Assembly (NCBI GenBank): GCA_947454485.1
Contig: CANGJJ010000011.1
Location: 34,244-98,243 of the forward strand
Reading direction: 5' to 3'
Length of the DNA: 64,000 bases
Origin: Beijerinckiaceae bacterium
GTDB taxonomy: Bacteria > Pseudomonadota > Alphaproteobacteria > Rhizobiales > Beijerinckiaceae
Both the position numbers and the translations under genes were made by a program. Under the pieces are notes generated by a model that was not told the origin of the DNA, ran no database searches, and saw only the letters and a program-made list of their open reading frames with translations. Shown here piece by piece: positions 29,262 through 40,590 of the stretch; position 1 is the stretch's first letter, and every line of letters starts with the position of its first letter.

Positions 29262-30635
29262 TCACCGATACAAAACGGCCTTGGCCGCCTGAATAACGTC
29301 GGCCACTGTGGGAAGCGCAAGCTTCTCAAGATTGGAGGCGTAAGGCATCGGCACATCCTTGCCGGTCACGCGCATCACAGGTGCGTCGAGATAATCGAAC
29401 GCAGCTTCCATAATGCGCATACCGATTTCAGAGCATACGCCGCTCTGCGGCCAACCCTCTTCCACCGCCACGCAGCGGCCCGTCTTCATGACCGAGCGTA
29501 CAACGGTTTCAGTATCCATCGGACGGATCGTGCGCAGATCGATGATCTCCGCTTCGATGCCCTCCTTGGCGAGTTCGTCAGCGGCCTTGACGCAATAGGT
29601 CATGCCGATACCAAAGGACACCAAGGTCACATGATGACCCACACGATGTACGCGCGCCTTGCCAATCGGCACGACGAAGTCATCCAGCTTCGGCACTTCG
29701 AAGCTCTGCCCGTAGAGGATTTCGTTCTCCAGGAAGATGACGGGATTGGGATCGCGGATCGCGGCTTTCAGCAGGCCCTTGGCGTCAGCAGCCGTATAGG
29801 GCTGCACAACCTTGAGGCCGGGGATCTGCGAATACCAAGCTGCGAAGTCCTGCGAATGCTGGGCTGCAACGCGCGCAGCTGCACCATTGGGACCACGGAA
29901 CACAATCGGGCAACCCATCTGACCGCCGGACATATAGAGCGTCTTGGCAGCAGAGTTGATGATCTGGTCAATCGCCTGCATGGCGAAGTTGAAGGTCATG
30001 AACTCGACAATGGGACGCAGGCCCGTCATGGCAGCGCCCACACCGATGCCAGCAAAACCATGTTCGGTGATGGGCGTGTCGACAACGCGGCGCGCACCAA
30101 ACTCCTGCAGCAGGCCTTGGGTGATCTTGTAGGCGCCCTGATATTCGGCGACCTCTTCACCCATGACGAAGACATCGTCATTGGCGCGCATTTCTTCGGC
30201 CATCGCATCGCGCAAAGCCTCGCGCACGGTCATCGTGACCATGGGCGTGCCAGCCGGGATCTCAGGCGCAGCGGGCACAGAGGCTGCTGCCGCAACAGGA
30301 GCAGCGGCAGGCGCTGCCTCTTGCGACGCTGCAACGGGCGTAGCTGCGGCTGCCGGTGCAGGCGCAGCAGCGGGCATAGAATCGGCGCTTTCGCCATCAG
30401 CCAGAATGACGCCGATGGGAGTGTTGACGGCGACATTCTCGGTGCCATCAGCCACCAGGATCTTGCCCAGTGTGCCCTCGTCGACAGCTTCCACTTCCAT
30501 GGTCGCCTTGTCGGTTTCGATTTCAGCGATCACGTCACCAGACTTGATGCGGTCGCCTTCCTTTTTCAGCCATTTGGCAAGCTTGCCCTGCTCCATCGTG
30601 GGAGACAGTGCTGGCATGAGGATATTGGTGGCCAT
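29262..30635 (-). CDS. pdhB: Pyruvate dehydrogenase E1 beta with N-terminal lipoyl domain
   Basis: A 457-residue subunit. Residues 1-78 form a lipoyl domain with K43 in [10 protein letters not shown], nearly the same as the pdhC lipoyl domain. An Ala/Pro-rich linker (about 80-125) leads to the transketolase-like pyrimidine-binding domain ([27 protein letters not shown]) and the C-terminal domain. E1-beta subunits fused to a lipoyl domain are usual in Hyphomicrobiales. With PdhA it decarboxylates pyruvate using thiamine diphosphate. It lies 39 bases after pdhA. Confidence 0.97.
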   Translation of the reverse strand: MATNILMPALSPTMEQGKLAKWLKKEGDRIKSGDVIAEIETDKATMEVEAVDEGTLGKILVADGTENVAVNTPIGVILADGESADSMPAAAPAPAAAATPVAASQEAAPAAAPVAAAASVPAAPEIPAGTPMVTMTVREALRDAMAEEMRANDDVFVMGEEVAEYQGAYKITQGLLQEFGARRVVDTPITEHGFAGIGVGAAMTGLRPIVEFMTFNFAMQAIDQIINSAAKTLYMSGGQMGCPIVFRGPNGAAARVAAQHSQDFAAWYSQIPGLKVVQPYTAADAKGLLKAAIRDPNPVIFLENEILYGQSFEVPKLDDFVVPIGKARVHRVGHHVTLVSFGIGMTYCVKAADELAKEGIEAEIIDLRTIRPMDTETVVRSVMKTGRCVAVEEGWPQSGVCSEIGMRIMEAAFDYLDAPVMRVTGKDVPMPYASNLEKLALPTVADVIQAAKAVLYR

Positions 30636-30674
30636 TTGGTCCTCACCGTTGGGGCGCTGTGGCCCCGCATGTCA

Positions 30675-31712
30675 TCAAAGGGTGATATCGGTCCAAAGCT
30701 CGCTGACGTCGGGCTCGGGATCGTTCGATGCGAATTCGGCTGCCTCAGCGACGATGCTGCGCACTCTGGCGTCGATCTCCTTGAGGATATCTTCGGTCGC
30801 CAGTTTGTTGCGCAGCAAACGCGCACGCACCTGCTCGATGGGATCGTGCTCCTCGCGCATCTTCTGCACTTCTTCTTTGGAGCGATATTTCGCAGGGTCG
30901 GACATCGAATGGCCGCGATAGCGATAGGTCTGCATCTCGAGGATATAGGGACCCTTGCCGGTGCGCGCCCATTCAAGCGCCTTTTGTGCAGCCGCGCGAA
31001 CCGCGCGCACATCCATACCATCCACCTGCTCGCCGGGGATGTTGAAGGACAGGCCGCGCTTGGAGAAGTCCTGCTGCGCAGAGGCGCGCGTCACCGCAGT
31101 GCCCATCGCATAGCGATTGTTCTCGATGATGTAGACGCAAGGCAGTTTCCACAACTGAGCCATATTGAAGCTCTCGTAGACCTGACCCTGATTGGCAGCG
31201 CCATCACCGAAATAGGTCATCGAGACCCGGCCGTCGTTGCGATAGTGATTGGCGAAGGCAAGACCAGTGCCCAAAGACACCTGCGCGCCCACAATGCCGT
31301 GGCCGCCATAGAAGTTCTTGTCCTTCGAGAACATATGCATCGAGCCGCCCTTGCCTTTCGACAAGCCGCCTTGACGCCCGGTGAGCTCGGCCATGACGCC
31401 CTTGGCATCCATGCCGCAGGCCAGCATGTGACCATGGTCACGATAGCCGGTGATGATCTGATCGCCATCCTTGAGAGCCATCTGCATCCCCACCACAACG
31501 GCCTCCTGGCCGATGTAGAGATGGCAGAAGCCGCCGATGAGACCCATGCCGTAGAGCTGGCCGGCTTTCTCCTCGAAACGCCGGATCAGGAGCATTTCCC
31601 GATAGGCATTGAGTTCCTCGTCTTTGGAGAACTCAGCGACATTGGACTTGTTGGGGTTGGCTTTGGCCGCCTTGGTAGGGGCCTTAGAACGCGCAGAAGC
31701 GGCAGACGCCAT
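30675..31712 (-). CDS. pdhA: Pyruvate dehydrogenase E1 alpha
   Basis: A 345-residue thiamine-diphosphate-binding subunit. The ThDP motif starts GDGAANQGQVYESFN and ends IIENN. The phosphorylation-loop region YRYRGHSMSDPAKYRS is present. The first ~25 residues are Lys/Ala-rich and may contact E2. It heads the pdhA-pdhB-DUF5076-pdhC-lpdA operon. Upstream lie a probable promoter within the end of ftsB and two palindromes (31853-31896) suited to a repressor. Confidence 0.97.
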   Translation of the reverse strand: MASAASARSKAPTKAAKANPNKSNVAEFSKDEELNAYREMLLIRRFEEKAGQLYGMGLIGGFCHLYIGQEAVVVGMQMALKDGDQIITGYRDHGHMLACGMDAKGVMAELTGRQGGLSKGKGGSMHMFSKDKNFYGGHGIVGAQVSLGTGLAFANHYRNDGRVSMTYFGDGAANQGQVYESFNMAQLWKLPCVYIIENNRYAMGTAVTRASAQQDFSKRGLSFNIPGEQVDGMDVRAVRAAAQKALEWARTGKGPYILEMQTYRYRGHSMSDPAKYRSKEEVQKMREEHDPIEQVRARLLRNKLATEDILKEIDARVRSIVAEAAEFASNDPEPDVSELWTDITL

Positions 31713-31852
31713 TTTGGACCTCTGGACATCCGCGCCCCGGGGCGGGGCGCTGAAGAGGTCTCGAAATTACCTGAAAGATACTGTTATGGCGAGGCCTGTG
31801 CGCTGCGATATTTCGGCGATGAAGTATCTGAAAAAGTTATATAAACGTCGAT

Positions 31853-31869
31853 TAACCGAATCGCGGTTA
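31853..31869. promoter_or_regulatory. Palindrome TAACCG-N5-CGGTTA upstream of pdhA (site 1)
   Basis: A perfect 17-base inverted repeat with centre AATCG. It is 141 bases before the pdhA start and would lie just downstream of the predicted transcription start. A second, 5-base-arm copy is centred 28 bases away (31882-31896). The regulator is unknown; the sequence does not resemble the enterobacterial PdhR box. Confidence 0.5.
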
Positions 31870-31877
31870 TGCACAAC

Positions 31878-31906
31878 GCTAAACCGTTTTCCGGTTAATC
31901 CGTCAA
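31878..31906 (-). promoter_or_regulatory. Probable pdhA promoter
   Basis: Reading toward pdhA, TTGACG (31906-31901) and TTTAGC (31883-31878) are separated by 17 bases. The -35 box is good; the -10 box is weak, which is common in alphaproteobacteria. The -35 box overlaps the ftsB stop. Site 2 fills most of the spacer, a position expected for repression. Confidence 0.4.
31882..31896. promoter_or_regulatory. Palindrome AACCG-N5-CGGTT upstream of pdhA (site 2)
   Basis: A 15-base inverted repeat with centre TTTTC, the same arms as site 1 and a 28-base centre-to-centre distance. It sits between the predicted -35 and -10 boxes of pdhA. Confidence 0.5.
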
Positions 31907-32217
31907 TTCTGGAATTGGATGAGCAAATCCGTCTTGCCCGCGCGGCCGAGCAGCAGCCGGGCCTCTTCTTCCAGAAGATCGCGGTCAACCTGTTCTGCCT
32001 GCATCATTTCGATGCGGCGCTCCCAACGCTTGCGCTCGGCGACCAGCGAATCTCGATCAACGGTCAATGCGCGGATCTCTTCCTTGTAGACGAGCTTGGC
32101 TTTGATGCCGCGCTCACCATTTTGCGCGTGCCACACGAAATAGCTGCCCGCCGCGCCCGACAGACAGAAGAGCACGAGTGGAATCAGAACGGAGCGGAGA
32201 CGAGTGCGCACAACCAT
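31903..32217 (-). CDS. ftsB: Cell division protein FtsB/DivIC-like
   Basis: A 104-residue bitopic protein: a membrane segment at about residues 9-28, then a coiled coil (about 38-85, LVAERKRWERRIEMMQAEQ) and a short tail (LLGRAGKTDLL). FtsB joins FtsL and FtsQ in the division complex. Placement between eno and pdhA is typical for this family in alphaproteobacteria. It ends inside the predicted pdhA promoter. Confidence 0.88.
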   Translation of the reverse strand: MVVRTRLRSVLIPLVLFCLSGAAGSYFVWHAQNGERGIKAKLVYKEEIRALTVDRDSLVAERKRWERRIEMMQAEQVDRDLLEEEARLLLGRAGKTDLLIQFQN

Positions 32218-32264
32218 AGGCGCACCGTCTCTCGCTTCGGTTAATTTAATCTAAACAAAGAAGC

Positions 32265-33314
32265 TCAGGCTGCGGGATAATCCGTGTAGCCCTCAGCGCC
32301 CTTGCTGTAATGGGTCTTGGCATTGTCATCGGCCAAAGCTGCACCACTGGCGAAACGTGCCGGCAAGTCAGGATTGGAGATGAAGCGCTTGCCATAGACA
32401 ATCGCATCAGCCTTGCCACTCGCCACCATGGCCTCACCCGACGCCTGATCAAAACCAGCGCCTGCAAAATAAGCGCCCTGAAAGAGCGGCCGCACAGCCT
32501 CATGCACCCCATAGTCGCCTTGCTTTGCACCATGAAGATAGGCAATGCCCTTCGCCGACAATTGTGAGGTCAGATAGGGATAGACATCGCCTGCGTCAGG
32601 ATCAGCAACATCATTGAATTTGATGCGCGGCGAAATCTTGATGCCAATACGCTCGCGACCAATGGCCCCAATCATCGCTTCGATGATCTCAAGCGCAAAA
32701 CGGCAACGGTTGGAAACGCTGCCACCATAGGCGTCACCACGCTTGTTGATCGAGCCGTCCAAGAATTGGTGAACGAGATAACCGGAGGCTGCATGAAGCT
32801 CCACACCATCAAAGCCAGCGGCAATGGCATTTTGCGCGGCCGTTGCAAAGTCATTCACGATGGAAGGAATTTCGACAATCGCCAACTCACGCGGCACGAC
32901 GAAATCAACTGGACCCGCATCCGTATAGTTCTTGCCATTGATGGCGATGGCTGAGGGGGCAACCGGCTCAACTCCCGCCGGCAAAAGAACCGGCACGCAG
33001 ACGCGGCCACAATGGAAGATCTGCGCGAAGATACGCCCGCCCTTGGCATGAACAGCGTCGGTGACTTTCTTCCAGCCTGCAACCTGCGCTGCAGTGTGAA
33101 GCCCGGGAATGCGTGAATAGCCTTTGGCATCGGGCGAGACATAGGTTGCCTCAGAGATAATCAAACCAGCACCTGCGCGCTGACCGTAATAGGTAGCCAT
33201 CAAATCAGTGGGGACACCTGCTTCATCGGCACGCGAACGGGTCATGGGGGCCATGACGATGCGGTTGGGAAGCGTGAGTGAGCCAAGCTGCAGGGGATCA
33301 AACAAAGATGCCAT
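32265..33314 (-). CDS. Old Yellow Enzyme family alkene reductase
   Basis: A 349-residue FMN-dependent NAD(P)H oxidoreductase. FDPLQLGSLTLPNRIVMAPM, GAGLIISEATYVSP, IFHCGRV (FMN/substrate His region), GFDGVELHAASGYLVHQFL and NKRGDAYGG are family signatures. Enzymes of this type reduce activated C=C bonds (N-ethylmaleimide, enones) or nitro groups; the physiological substrate is unknown. It lies between eno and ftsB on the same strand, with a terminator between eno and this gene, so it is probably transcribed on its own. Confidence 0.93.
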   Translation of the reverse strand: MASLFDPLQLGSLTLPNRIVMAPMTRSRADEAGVPTDLMATYYGQRAGAGLIISEATYVSPDAKGYSRIPGLHTAAQVAGWKKVTDAVHAKGGRIFAQIFHCGRVCVPVLLPAGVEPVAPSAIAINGKNYTDAGPVDFVVPRELAIVEIPSIVNDFATAAQNAIAAGFDGVELHAASGYLVHQFLDGSINKRGDAYGGSVSNRCRFALEIIEAMIGAIGRERIGIKISPRIKFNDVADPDAGDVYPYLTSQLSAKGIAYLHGAKQGDYGVHEAVRPLFQGAYFAGAGFDQASGEAMVASGKADAIVYGKRFISNPDLPARFASGAALADDNAKTHYSKGAEGYTDYPAA

Positions 33315-33365
33315 CGTGGTTCTCTTTTCAGTGGTGAAGCGCGCAGATGAATCCGCAGCGCGACA

Positions 33366-33393
33366 ATGAAAAGGCCGGTCAGTGACCGGCCTT
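33366..33393 (-). terminator. Rho-independent terminator after eno
   Basis: AAGGCCGGT and ACCGGCCTT form a nine-base stem around CAGTG, 20 bases after the eno stop. On the - strand the stem runs into TTTTCATT. The near-perfect symmetry could also stop transcription from the other side. Confidence 0.75.
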
Positions 33394-33412
33394 GGGAAGC
33401 TTTACCGCAAGA

Positions 33413-34723
<1,311 letters not shown>

Positions 34724-34733
34724 TCAAAGTCGC

Positions 34734-34756
34734 GGGTCTTTTACGACGCAAGACCC
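34734..34756. other. Hairpin between eno and queF
   Basis: GGGTCTT and AAGACCC form a perfect seven-base stem around TTACGACGC, in the divergent promoter region. On the - strand it would lie in or near the eno leader. It has no preQ1 riboswitch features; role unknown. Confidence 0.4.
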
Positions 34757-34825
34757 CAACAGGGAAGTGAGGCCTTGATCTTTGCGCCATTGATTCCCCA
34801 GTCGTCCCCCTCTATCTGACCCCAT

Positions 34826-35287
34826 ATGGCCCACCTGACAGACAAACCCGCCCTGCTGGGGCAACAATCCGCCCTGCCCGCCTCCCCCGAAGAGGCGGTG
34901 CTCGACCGTGTCCCCAATCCGCATCCCGATACGGATTATCTCGCGCGCTTCACCGCGCCGGAATTCACCTCGCTTTGCCCTGTCACAGGCCAACCCGATT
35001 TTGCGCATCTGGTGATCGACTATGCGCCGGGTGAATGGCTGGTGGAGTCAAAGGCCCTGAAGCTCTATCTCGGCGCCTTCCGCAACCACGGCGCTTTTCA
35101 TGAAGATTGCACCGTGCGCATCGGCAAGGATCTGGCCGCATTGCTGAAGCCCAAATGGCTGCGCATCGGCGGCTATTGGTATCCGCGCGGCGGCATTCCG
35201 ATTGATGTCTTCTGGCAGACCGGCCAAATACCAGCGGGCCTATGGGTGCCTGACCAAGGTGTCGCGCCTTATCGCGGTCGCGGCTGA
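34826..35287 (+). CDS. queF: NADPH-dependent 7-cyano-7-deazaguanine reductase QueF
   Basis: A 153-residue tunnelling-fold enzyme that reduces preQ0 to preQ1 for queuosine in tRNA. Catalytic C51 is in [14 protein letters not shown] with D58 nearby, E74 is in [12 protein letters not shown], and F-H92-E93-D-C closes the site. This is the short, single-domain form (YkvM type). It stands alone; the rest of the queuosine pathway is not in the window, and no preQ1 riboswitch is visible upstream. Confidence 0.95.
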   Translation: MAHLTDKPALLGQQSALPASPEEAVLDRVPNPHPDTDYLARFTAPEFTSLCPVTGQPDFAHLVIDYAPGEWLVESKALKLYLGAFRNHGAFHEDCTVRIGKDLAALLKPKWLRIGGYWYPRGGIPIDVFWQTGQIPAGLWVPDQGVAPYRGRG

Positions 35288-35502
35288 GGATTGGATTGCT
35301 GCAGATCAGGCCGTGGTGAGAGCCATTGCTCATCATTCATCGACAGGACCATGCGCGGGCGCCAGACCAGTGGCCCGCTTAGCCTGATATGTTTTGTTGC
35401 CTGCGTCATCTCGCGCGGCTGAGGTGTTTTCTCTGCTGCCAAAGCTGCAAGAGATCCTGCGCTTATTAAGACCAGCGCTGTCATGAGCGATTTAAAAAAC
35501 AT
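35269..35502 (-). CDS. Small exported protein, unknown function
   Basis: A 77-residue frame starting [16 protein letters not shown]. Its first ~23 residues form a typical Sec signal peptide, likely cleaved after LAALAA. The mature part (~54 residues) is rich in Pro, Arg and Gln and has no cysteines. The last 19 bases overlap the 3' end of queF on the opposite strand. The signal peptide argues for a real gene; the short mature part and lack of a recognised family argue for caution. Confidence 0.45.
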   Translation of the reverse strand: MFFKSLMTALVLISAGSLAALAAEKTPQPREMTQATKHIRLSGPLVWRPRMVLSMNDEQWLSPRPDLQQSNPQPRPR

Positions 35503-35571
35503 TTTGGCCTCCGCCATAATGAGCGAAGGCTGCGCGATGATCGTTAAGAGTAAGCTAACGATCGGCGCTCT

Positions 35572-36384
35572 TCAGATATCGCCTTGAGCATAAACAAGAT
35601 TGCGCAGCTGATCCGTTAGCTGCTGGCGATCGGTAAAGCCACTCAGCTGCGCAGAATCGACCACTTCGCCTATCTTCACCGGAAATTCTGTGCCGATTCT
35701 GCGGCGCACTTCGTGGAAGAACAAAGCCAAACGCGCCGTCTGGCTGATATGGCTGACGAAGTGAAACAACGCGGAATTTTGACCGGGGAAAAAGATTGGC
35801 GCGACGGGCGCTTTGGCCTGTTGCACAAGCCGCGCAACAAAGGGCGTCCATGGTGGATCTATAGCCTGTTCGCGGCCAAACCAGTCGGGCGAGGTCGAGA
35901 CTGCAGCACCCGGGAAGATCACAATACATCCGCCCTTTTGCACATGGTCCAATGCCTGAGCGCGAGAAGCTGCATTGGCGCGCTGAGCCTCGCGCGTTGG
36001 AGTAAAATCAATGGGCAACATGCGCGCACGCATTTCAGGCGCGCGCATCAAGACAGCATTGGTGAGGACGAGAAAATCTGAGCGCGCCTGTTCCATCAAC
36101 GCGCACATCACAATGCCATCGAGCACACCAAAGGGGTGATTGGCGATCACAACGAGCGGGCCTTCAGCCGGCAAAGCGCGCAGCCGCTCTGCGTCATATT
36201 GCAGGTCAAGCTTTAGCGCTTTGATCGCCGTTGCAAAAAAGCCTGCGTTCCAACCCTGCGCCTGTTGCTGGAAATAAAGATCGCGGATCTTGTTGCGGCC
36301 CGTTGCAACTTCCACGCAACCAATCGCGAGCCGCTTCCACAGCGGGTCGTCGGGGCTGGCATAAGTGAAGACAGAATGATCCAC
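35572..36384 (-). CDS. Lysophospholipid acyltransferase (PlsC-like) family protein
   Basis: A 270-residue acyltransferase. The catalytic block is VIANHPFGVLDGIVM, with His and Asp five residues apart, as in the hemolysin/ornithine-lipid branch rather than the strict HX4D of PlsC. GGCIVIFPGAAVS supplies the FPEG-like block, and VAPIFFPGQNSALFH follows. It probably transfers acyl chains to a phospholipid or aminolipid at the membrane; acceptor unknown. It lies 41 bases after kdsA. Confidence 0.8.
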   Translation of the reverse strand: MDHSVFTYASPDDPLWKRLAIGCVEVATGRNKIRDLYFQQQAQGWNAGFFATAIKALKLDLQYDAERLRALPAEGPLVVIANHPFGVLDGIVMCALMEQARSDFLVLTNAVLMRAPEMRARMLPIDFTPTREAQRANAASRAQALDHVQKGGCIVIFPGAAVSTSPDWFGREQAIDPPWTPFVARLVQQAKAPVAPIFFPGQNSALFHFVSHISQTARLALFFHEVRRRIGTEFPVKIGEVVDSAQLSGFTDRQQLTDQLRNLVYAQGDI

Positions 36385-36425
36385 GCGTCATCCGCTAACG
36401 GGGTGATGCGACAGTTGCGTGACGC

Positions 36426-37271
36426 TCACAGACCCTTGGAGATCTTGTCGAATGCCATCAACTGCTTCAACAAGACTTCAAGCTCGTTCAGCGGCACCTG
36501 ATTGGGTCCATCTGAGAAAGCATTGGCAGGATCATCATGGGTCTCGATGAAGACACCCGCCACGCCCACAGCCACAGCGGCGCGCGCCAACACGGGCACG
36601 AATTCGCGCTGACCACCTGAGGAGGTGCCCTGCCCGCCCGGCTGCTGCACCGAATGGGTCGCATCAAAGATCACCGGCGCGCCAGTCTGCTGCGCCATGA
36701 TGGGCAGCGAGCGCATGTCAGACACAAGCGTATTGTAGCCAAAACTGGCGCCGCGCTCTGTCACCATGACATCATCATTGCCAGCGCCCACCACCTTATC
36801 GACGACATTCTTCATGTCCCAAGGCGCAAGGAATTGACCTTTTTTCACATTCACCGGCTTGCCGGTCTTGGCAGCTGCCACCAGCAAATCAGTCTGGCGG
36901 CACAAGAATGCGGGGATCTGCAGAACATCGACAACGCGCGCGGCAATGGCGCATTGGTCATTCTCATGCACATCCGTCAGGACCGGGAAGCCAAACGTCT
37001 CTTTGATCTCCGCAAAAACAGGCAGAGCCTGTTCAATGCCAAGACCACGGCGGCCGCTCAAAGAGGTGCGATTGGCCTTGTCGAAAGAGGATTTATAGAC
37101 GACCCCGATACCAAGACGGGTGGCGATCTCCTTGACCGCCGCCGCCATGGTCATCGCATGGTCGCGGCTTTCCATGGCGCAGGGGCCGATGATGAAGGCC
37201 AGAGGAAGCGCATTGCCGAAAGTCACAGCGCCCGCGCCCGAACCGATTGTCACCTGTGCCTTGGCCGTCAT
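36426..37271 (-). CDS. kdsA: 3-deoxy-8-phosphooctulonate synthase (KDO-8-P synthase)
   Basis: A 281-residue TIM-barrel enzyme that condenses arabinose 5-phosphate with phosphoenolpyruvate for the KDO of lipopolysaccharide. Motifs are [64 protein letters not shown] and [11 protein letters not shown]. The metal-binding Cys of GPCAMES suggests the metal-dependent class. The start at 37271 has GGAGAG upstream; an ATG five codons earlier does not. It follows pyrG after 173 bases. Confidence 0.96.
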   Translation of the reverse strand: MTAKAQVTIGSGAGAVTFGNALPLAFIIGPCAMESRDHAMTMAAAVKEIATRLGIGVVYKSSFDKANRTSLSGRRGLGIEQALPVFAEIKETFGFPVLTDVHENDQCAIAARVVDVLQIPAFLCRQTDLLVAAAKTGKPVNVKKGQFLAPWDMKNVVDKVVGAGNDDVMVTERGASFGYNTLVSDMRSLPIMAQQTGAPVIFDATHSVQQPGGQGTSSGGQREFVPVLARAAVAVGVAGVFIETHDDPANAFSDGPNQVPLNELEVLLKQLMAFDKISKGL

Positions 37272-37444
37272 GTCTCGTCTCTCCATGCTGCTTGAGCGCT
37301 AATGGACCAAGCGCTGGAAGGCAAGCTGGCGGGGGCTGAAAAGGGGCATCAGCAGCCTGAAGAGCAGACTTGACCTCCACAATGAGGAGCACCGCCCCTC
37401 GACAAATAGAGCGCCTCTTGGAAGCCTTAGCTCAGCTGGTGAAC

Positions 37445-39085
<1,641 letters not shown>

Positions 39086-39170
39086 CTATCTGGGTTCGCG
39101 TGATTCGGGGAGAGCAATTCACCAACTCATTGCACTCATCCACACATTCTGATGTGGCGCAGGACACTCA

Positions 39171-39200
39171 CAAACGAAAGGGGCCGGAAAACCGGCCCCC
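39171..39200 (-). terminator. Rho-independent terminator after secG
   Basis: GGGGCCGG and CCGGCCCC form a perfect eight-base stem around AAAA. On the - strand the stem is followed by TTTCGTTTG. It lies 23 bases after the secG stop. Confidence 0.75.
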
Positions 39201-39222
39201 GAAGCGCGTCCACTGCTCTCGC

Positions 39223-39588
39223 TTACTGGCGAGGCGCTGTGGGTGCAGCAGGCGCGGGCTGAGCCGGCGCCGGGGTTTCCATCTGGCGCAGCTGGTCAAG
39301 CAGCGAGCCACCGGCCGGGGCGCTCTGCCCCGCGGGTGCTGTGCCTTCAAAGATCGACTTTTCACCGCGACCCACATTGGCCAGGAAGGTCAGGCCGAGG
39401 CTGGTGATGAAGAAGATCGTGGCAAGCACCGCCGTGGCGCGGGTCAAGGCATTGGCCTGACCGCGACCCGACATAAAGCCATTGCCGCCGCCAATACCAA
39501 GCGCACCGCCCTCAGAGCGCTGCAGCAGGACCACGCCAACAAGCGCAATCACCACAATCAGATGGATCGTAATCAAGATGGTCTGCAT
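39223..39588 (-). CDS. secG: Preprotein translocase subunit SecG
   Basis: A 121-residue membrane protein of the Sec channel. The first membrane segment is at about residues 4-21, then the conserved LLQRSEGGALGIGGG loop, then a second segment at about 52-70. The C-terminal ~45 residues are Pro/Ala/Gln-rich, as in alphaproteobacterial SecG. It is co-directional with and 74 bases after tpiA, the usual tpiA-secG-pyrG order. Confidence 0.94.
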   Translation of the reverse strand: MQTILITIHLIVVIALVGVVLLQRSEGGALGIGGGNGFMSGRGQANALTRATAVLATIFFITSLGLTFLANVGRGEKSIFEGTAPAGQSAPAGGSLLDQLRQMETPAPAQPAPAAPTAPRQ

Positions 39589-39662
39589 GATGCGTCCGAT
39601 AAGGGAGTGGCCGGGGCCACCGTCAATTGAGGAGGGCTTTTATACGATGCCCCCGCCCGTGG

Positions 39663-40418
39663 CTAGCGATAGACGCCAGCAATTGCCATGAAATCGCTGG
39701 CCTTGAGGCTGGCCCCGCCCACCAGAGCCCCATCGACATTGGGGACGCCCATCAATTCGGCGGCATTGGAGGGCTTCACCGAGCCGCCATAGAGCAGGCG
39801 TACGCCACCAGCTTCCTTGCCAATGATCTGGCCCAGACGCTGGCGGATGAAGGCGTGAACCTCGGCCACATCTGCGGCTGTGGGGGTCAGGCCGGTGCCG
39901 ATCGCCCAGACGGGCTCATAGGCGACAACGAGATTGGCCGCTGTCAAAGAAGCGGGAATCGACCCATCGAGCTGCCGTCCAACCACATCAAGGGTTTTGC
40001 CAGCTCTGCGCTCGGCCTCTGTTTCGCCCACGCAAATGATCGCCTTCAGCCCCGCCCGCACGGCGGCTTGTGCCTTGGCATGAACCACAGCATCGCTCTC
40101 GCCATGGTCGGCGCGGCGCTCAGAATGGCCGACAATGATAAAGGAGCCGCCGGCATCGGCGACCATTTCCGCTGCAATATCACCGGTATGAGCGCCATCA
40201 GCCTTGGCGTGGCAGTCCTGTGCGCCAATCGCGATCCCCGTGCCACGGGCGACGTCAGCAGCTGCACCGATCAAGATCGCAGGCGGGCAAATCAGCAATT
40301 CGAGCTTTGATTTCAGCCCCGCGTCATAGGCCTGCCCCATACCAGTGATCTCGGCGAGCGCGGCGCGCAGGCCATTCATTTTCCAGTTTCCGGCAACAAG
40401 TGGGGTGGGACGGCTCAT
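39663..40418 (-). CDS. tpiA: Triosephosphate isomerase
   Basis: A 251-residue TIM-barrel enzyme that interconverts dihydroxyacetone phosphate and glyceraldehyde 3-phosphate. AGNW-K13-MNG carries the catalytic Lys, IIVGHSERR the His and [13 protein letters not shown] the Glu; [10 protein letters not shown] closes the phosphate loop. The start at 40418 has GGAGG eight bases upstream; the frame is open back to 40514 but that part is not family-like. It is divergent from ppiD. Confidence 0.97.
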   Translation of the reverse strand: MSRPTPLVAGNWKMNGLRAALAEITGMGQAYDAGLKSKLELLICPPAILIGAAADVARGTGIAIGAQDCHAKADGAHTGDIAAEMVADAGGSFIIVGHSERRADHGESDAVVHAKAQAAVRAGLKAIICVGETEAERRAGKTLDVVGRQLDGSIPASLTAANLVVAYEPVWAIGTGLTPTAADVAEVHAFIRQRLGQIIGKEAGGVRLLYGGSVKPSNAAELMGVPNVDGALVGGASLKASDFMAIAGVYR

Positions 40419-40590
40419 GATCATTCCTCCGGGTCGGCGCGGGACTATCACCGCACGAGAGCCCTGCAAAGCCCTCCATGAGACGAGCTGGCGGCAGGAA
40501 CCGCAGGCTTGCATTGCACCAAGCCCCCCGCCTCCCTATAGTCCCGCGCGATTTCATAGCCCCAGCGGCAAAGCTTTAAGAAAGGTTGTC

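Noticed and set aside
28986..31844. Very long open frame (952 codons) on the + strand opposite the pdh genes
   Set aside because: It lies antisense to pdhA, pdhB and DUF5076, whose proteins are unmistakable. Long shadow frames are expected in GC-rich DNA, and its residues, rich in His and Arg, resemble no protein family.
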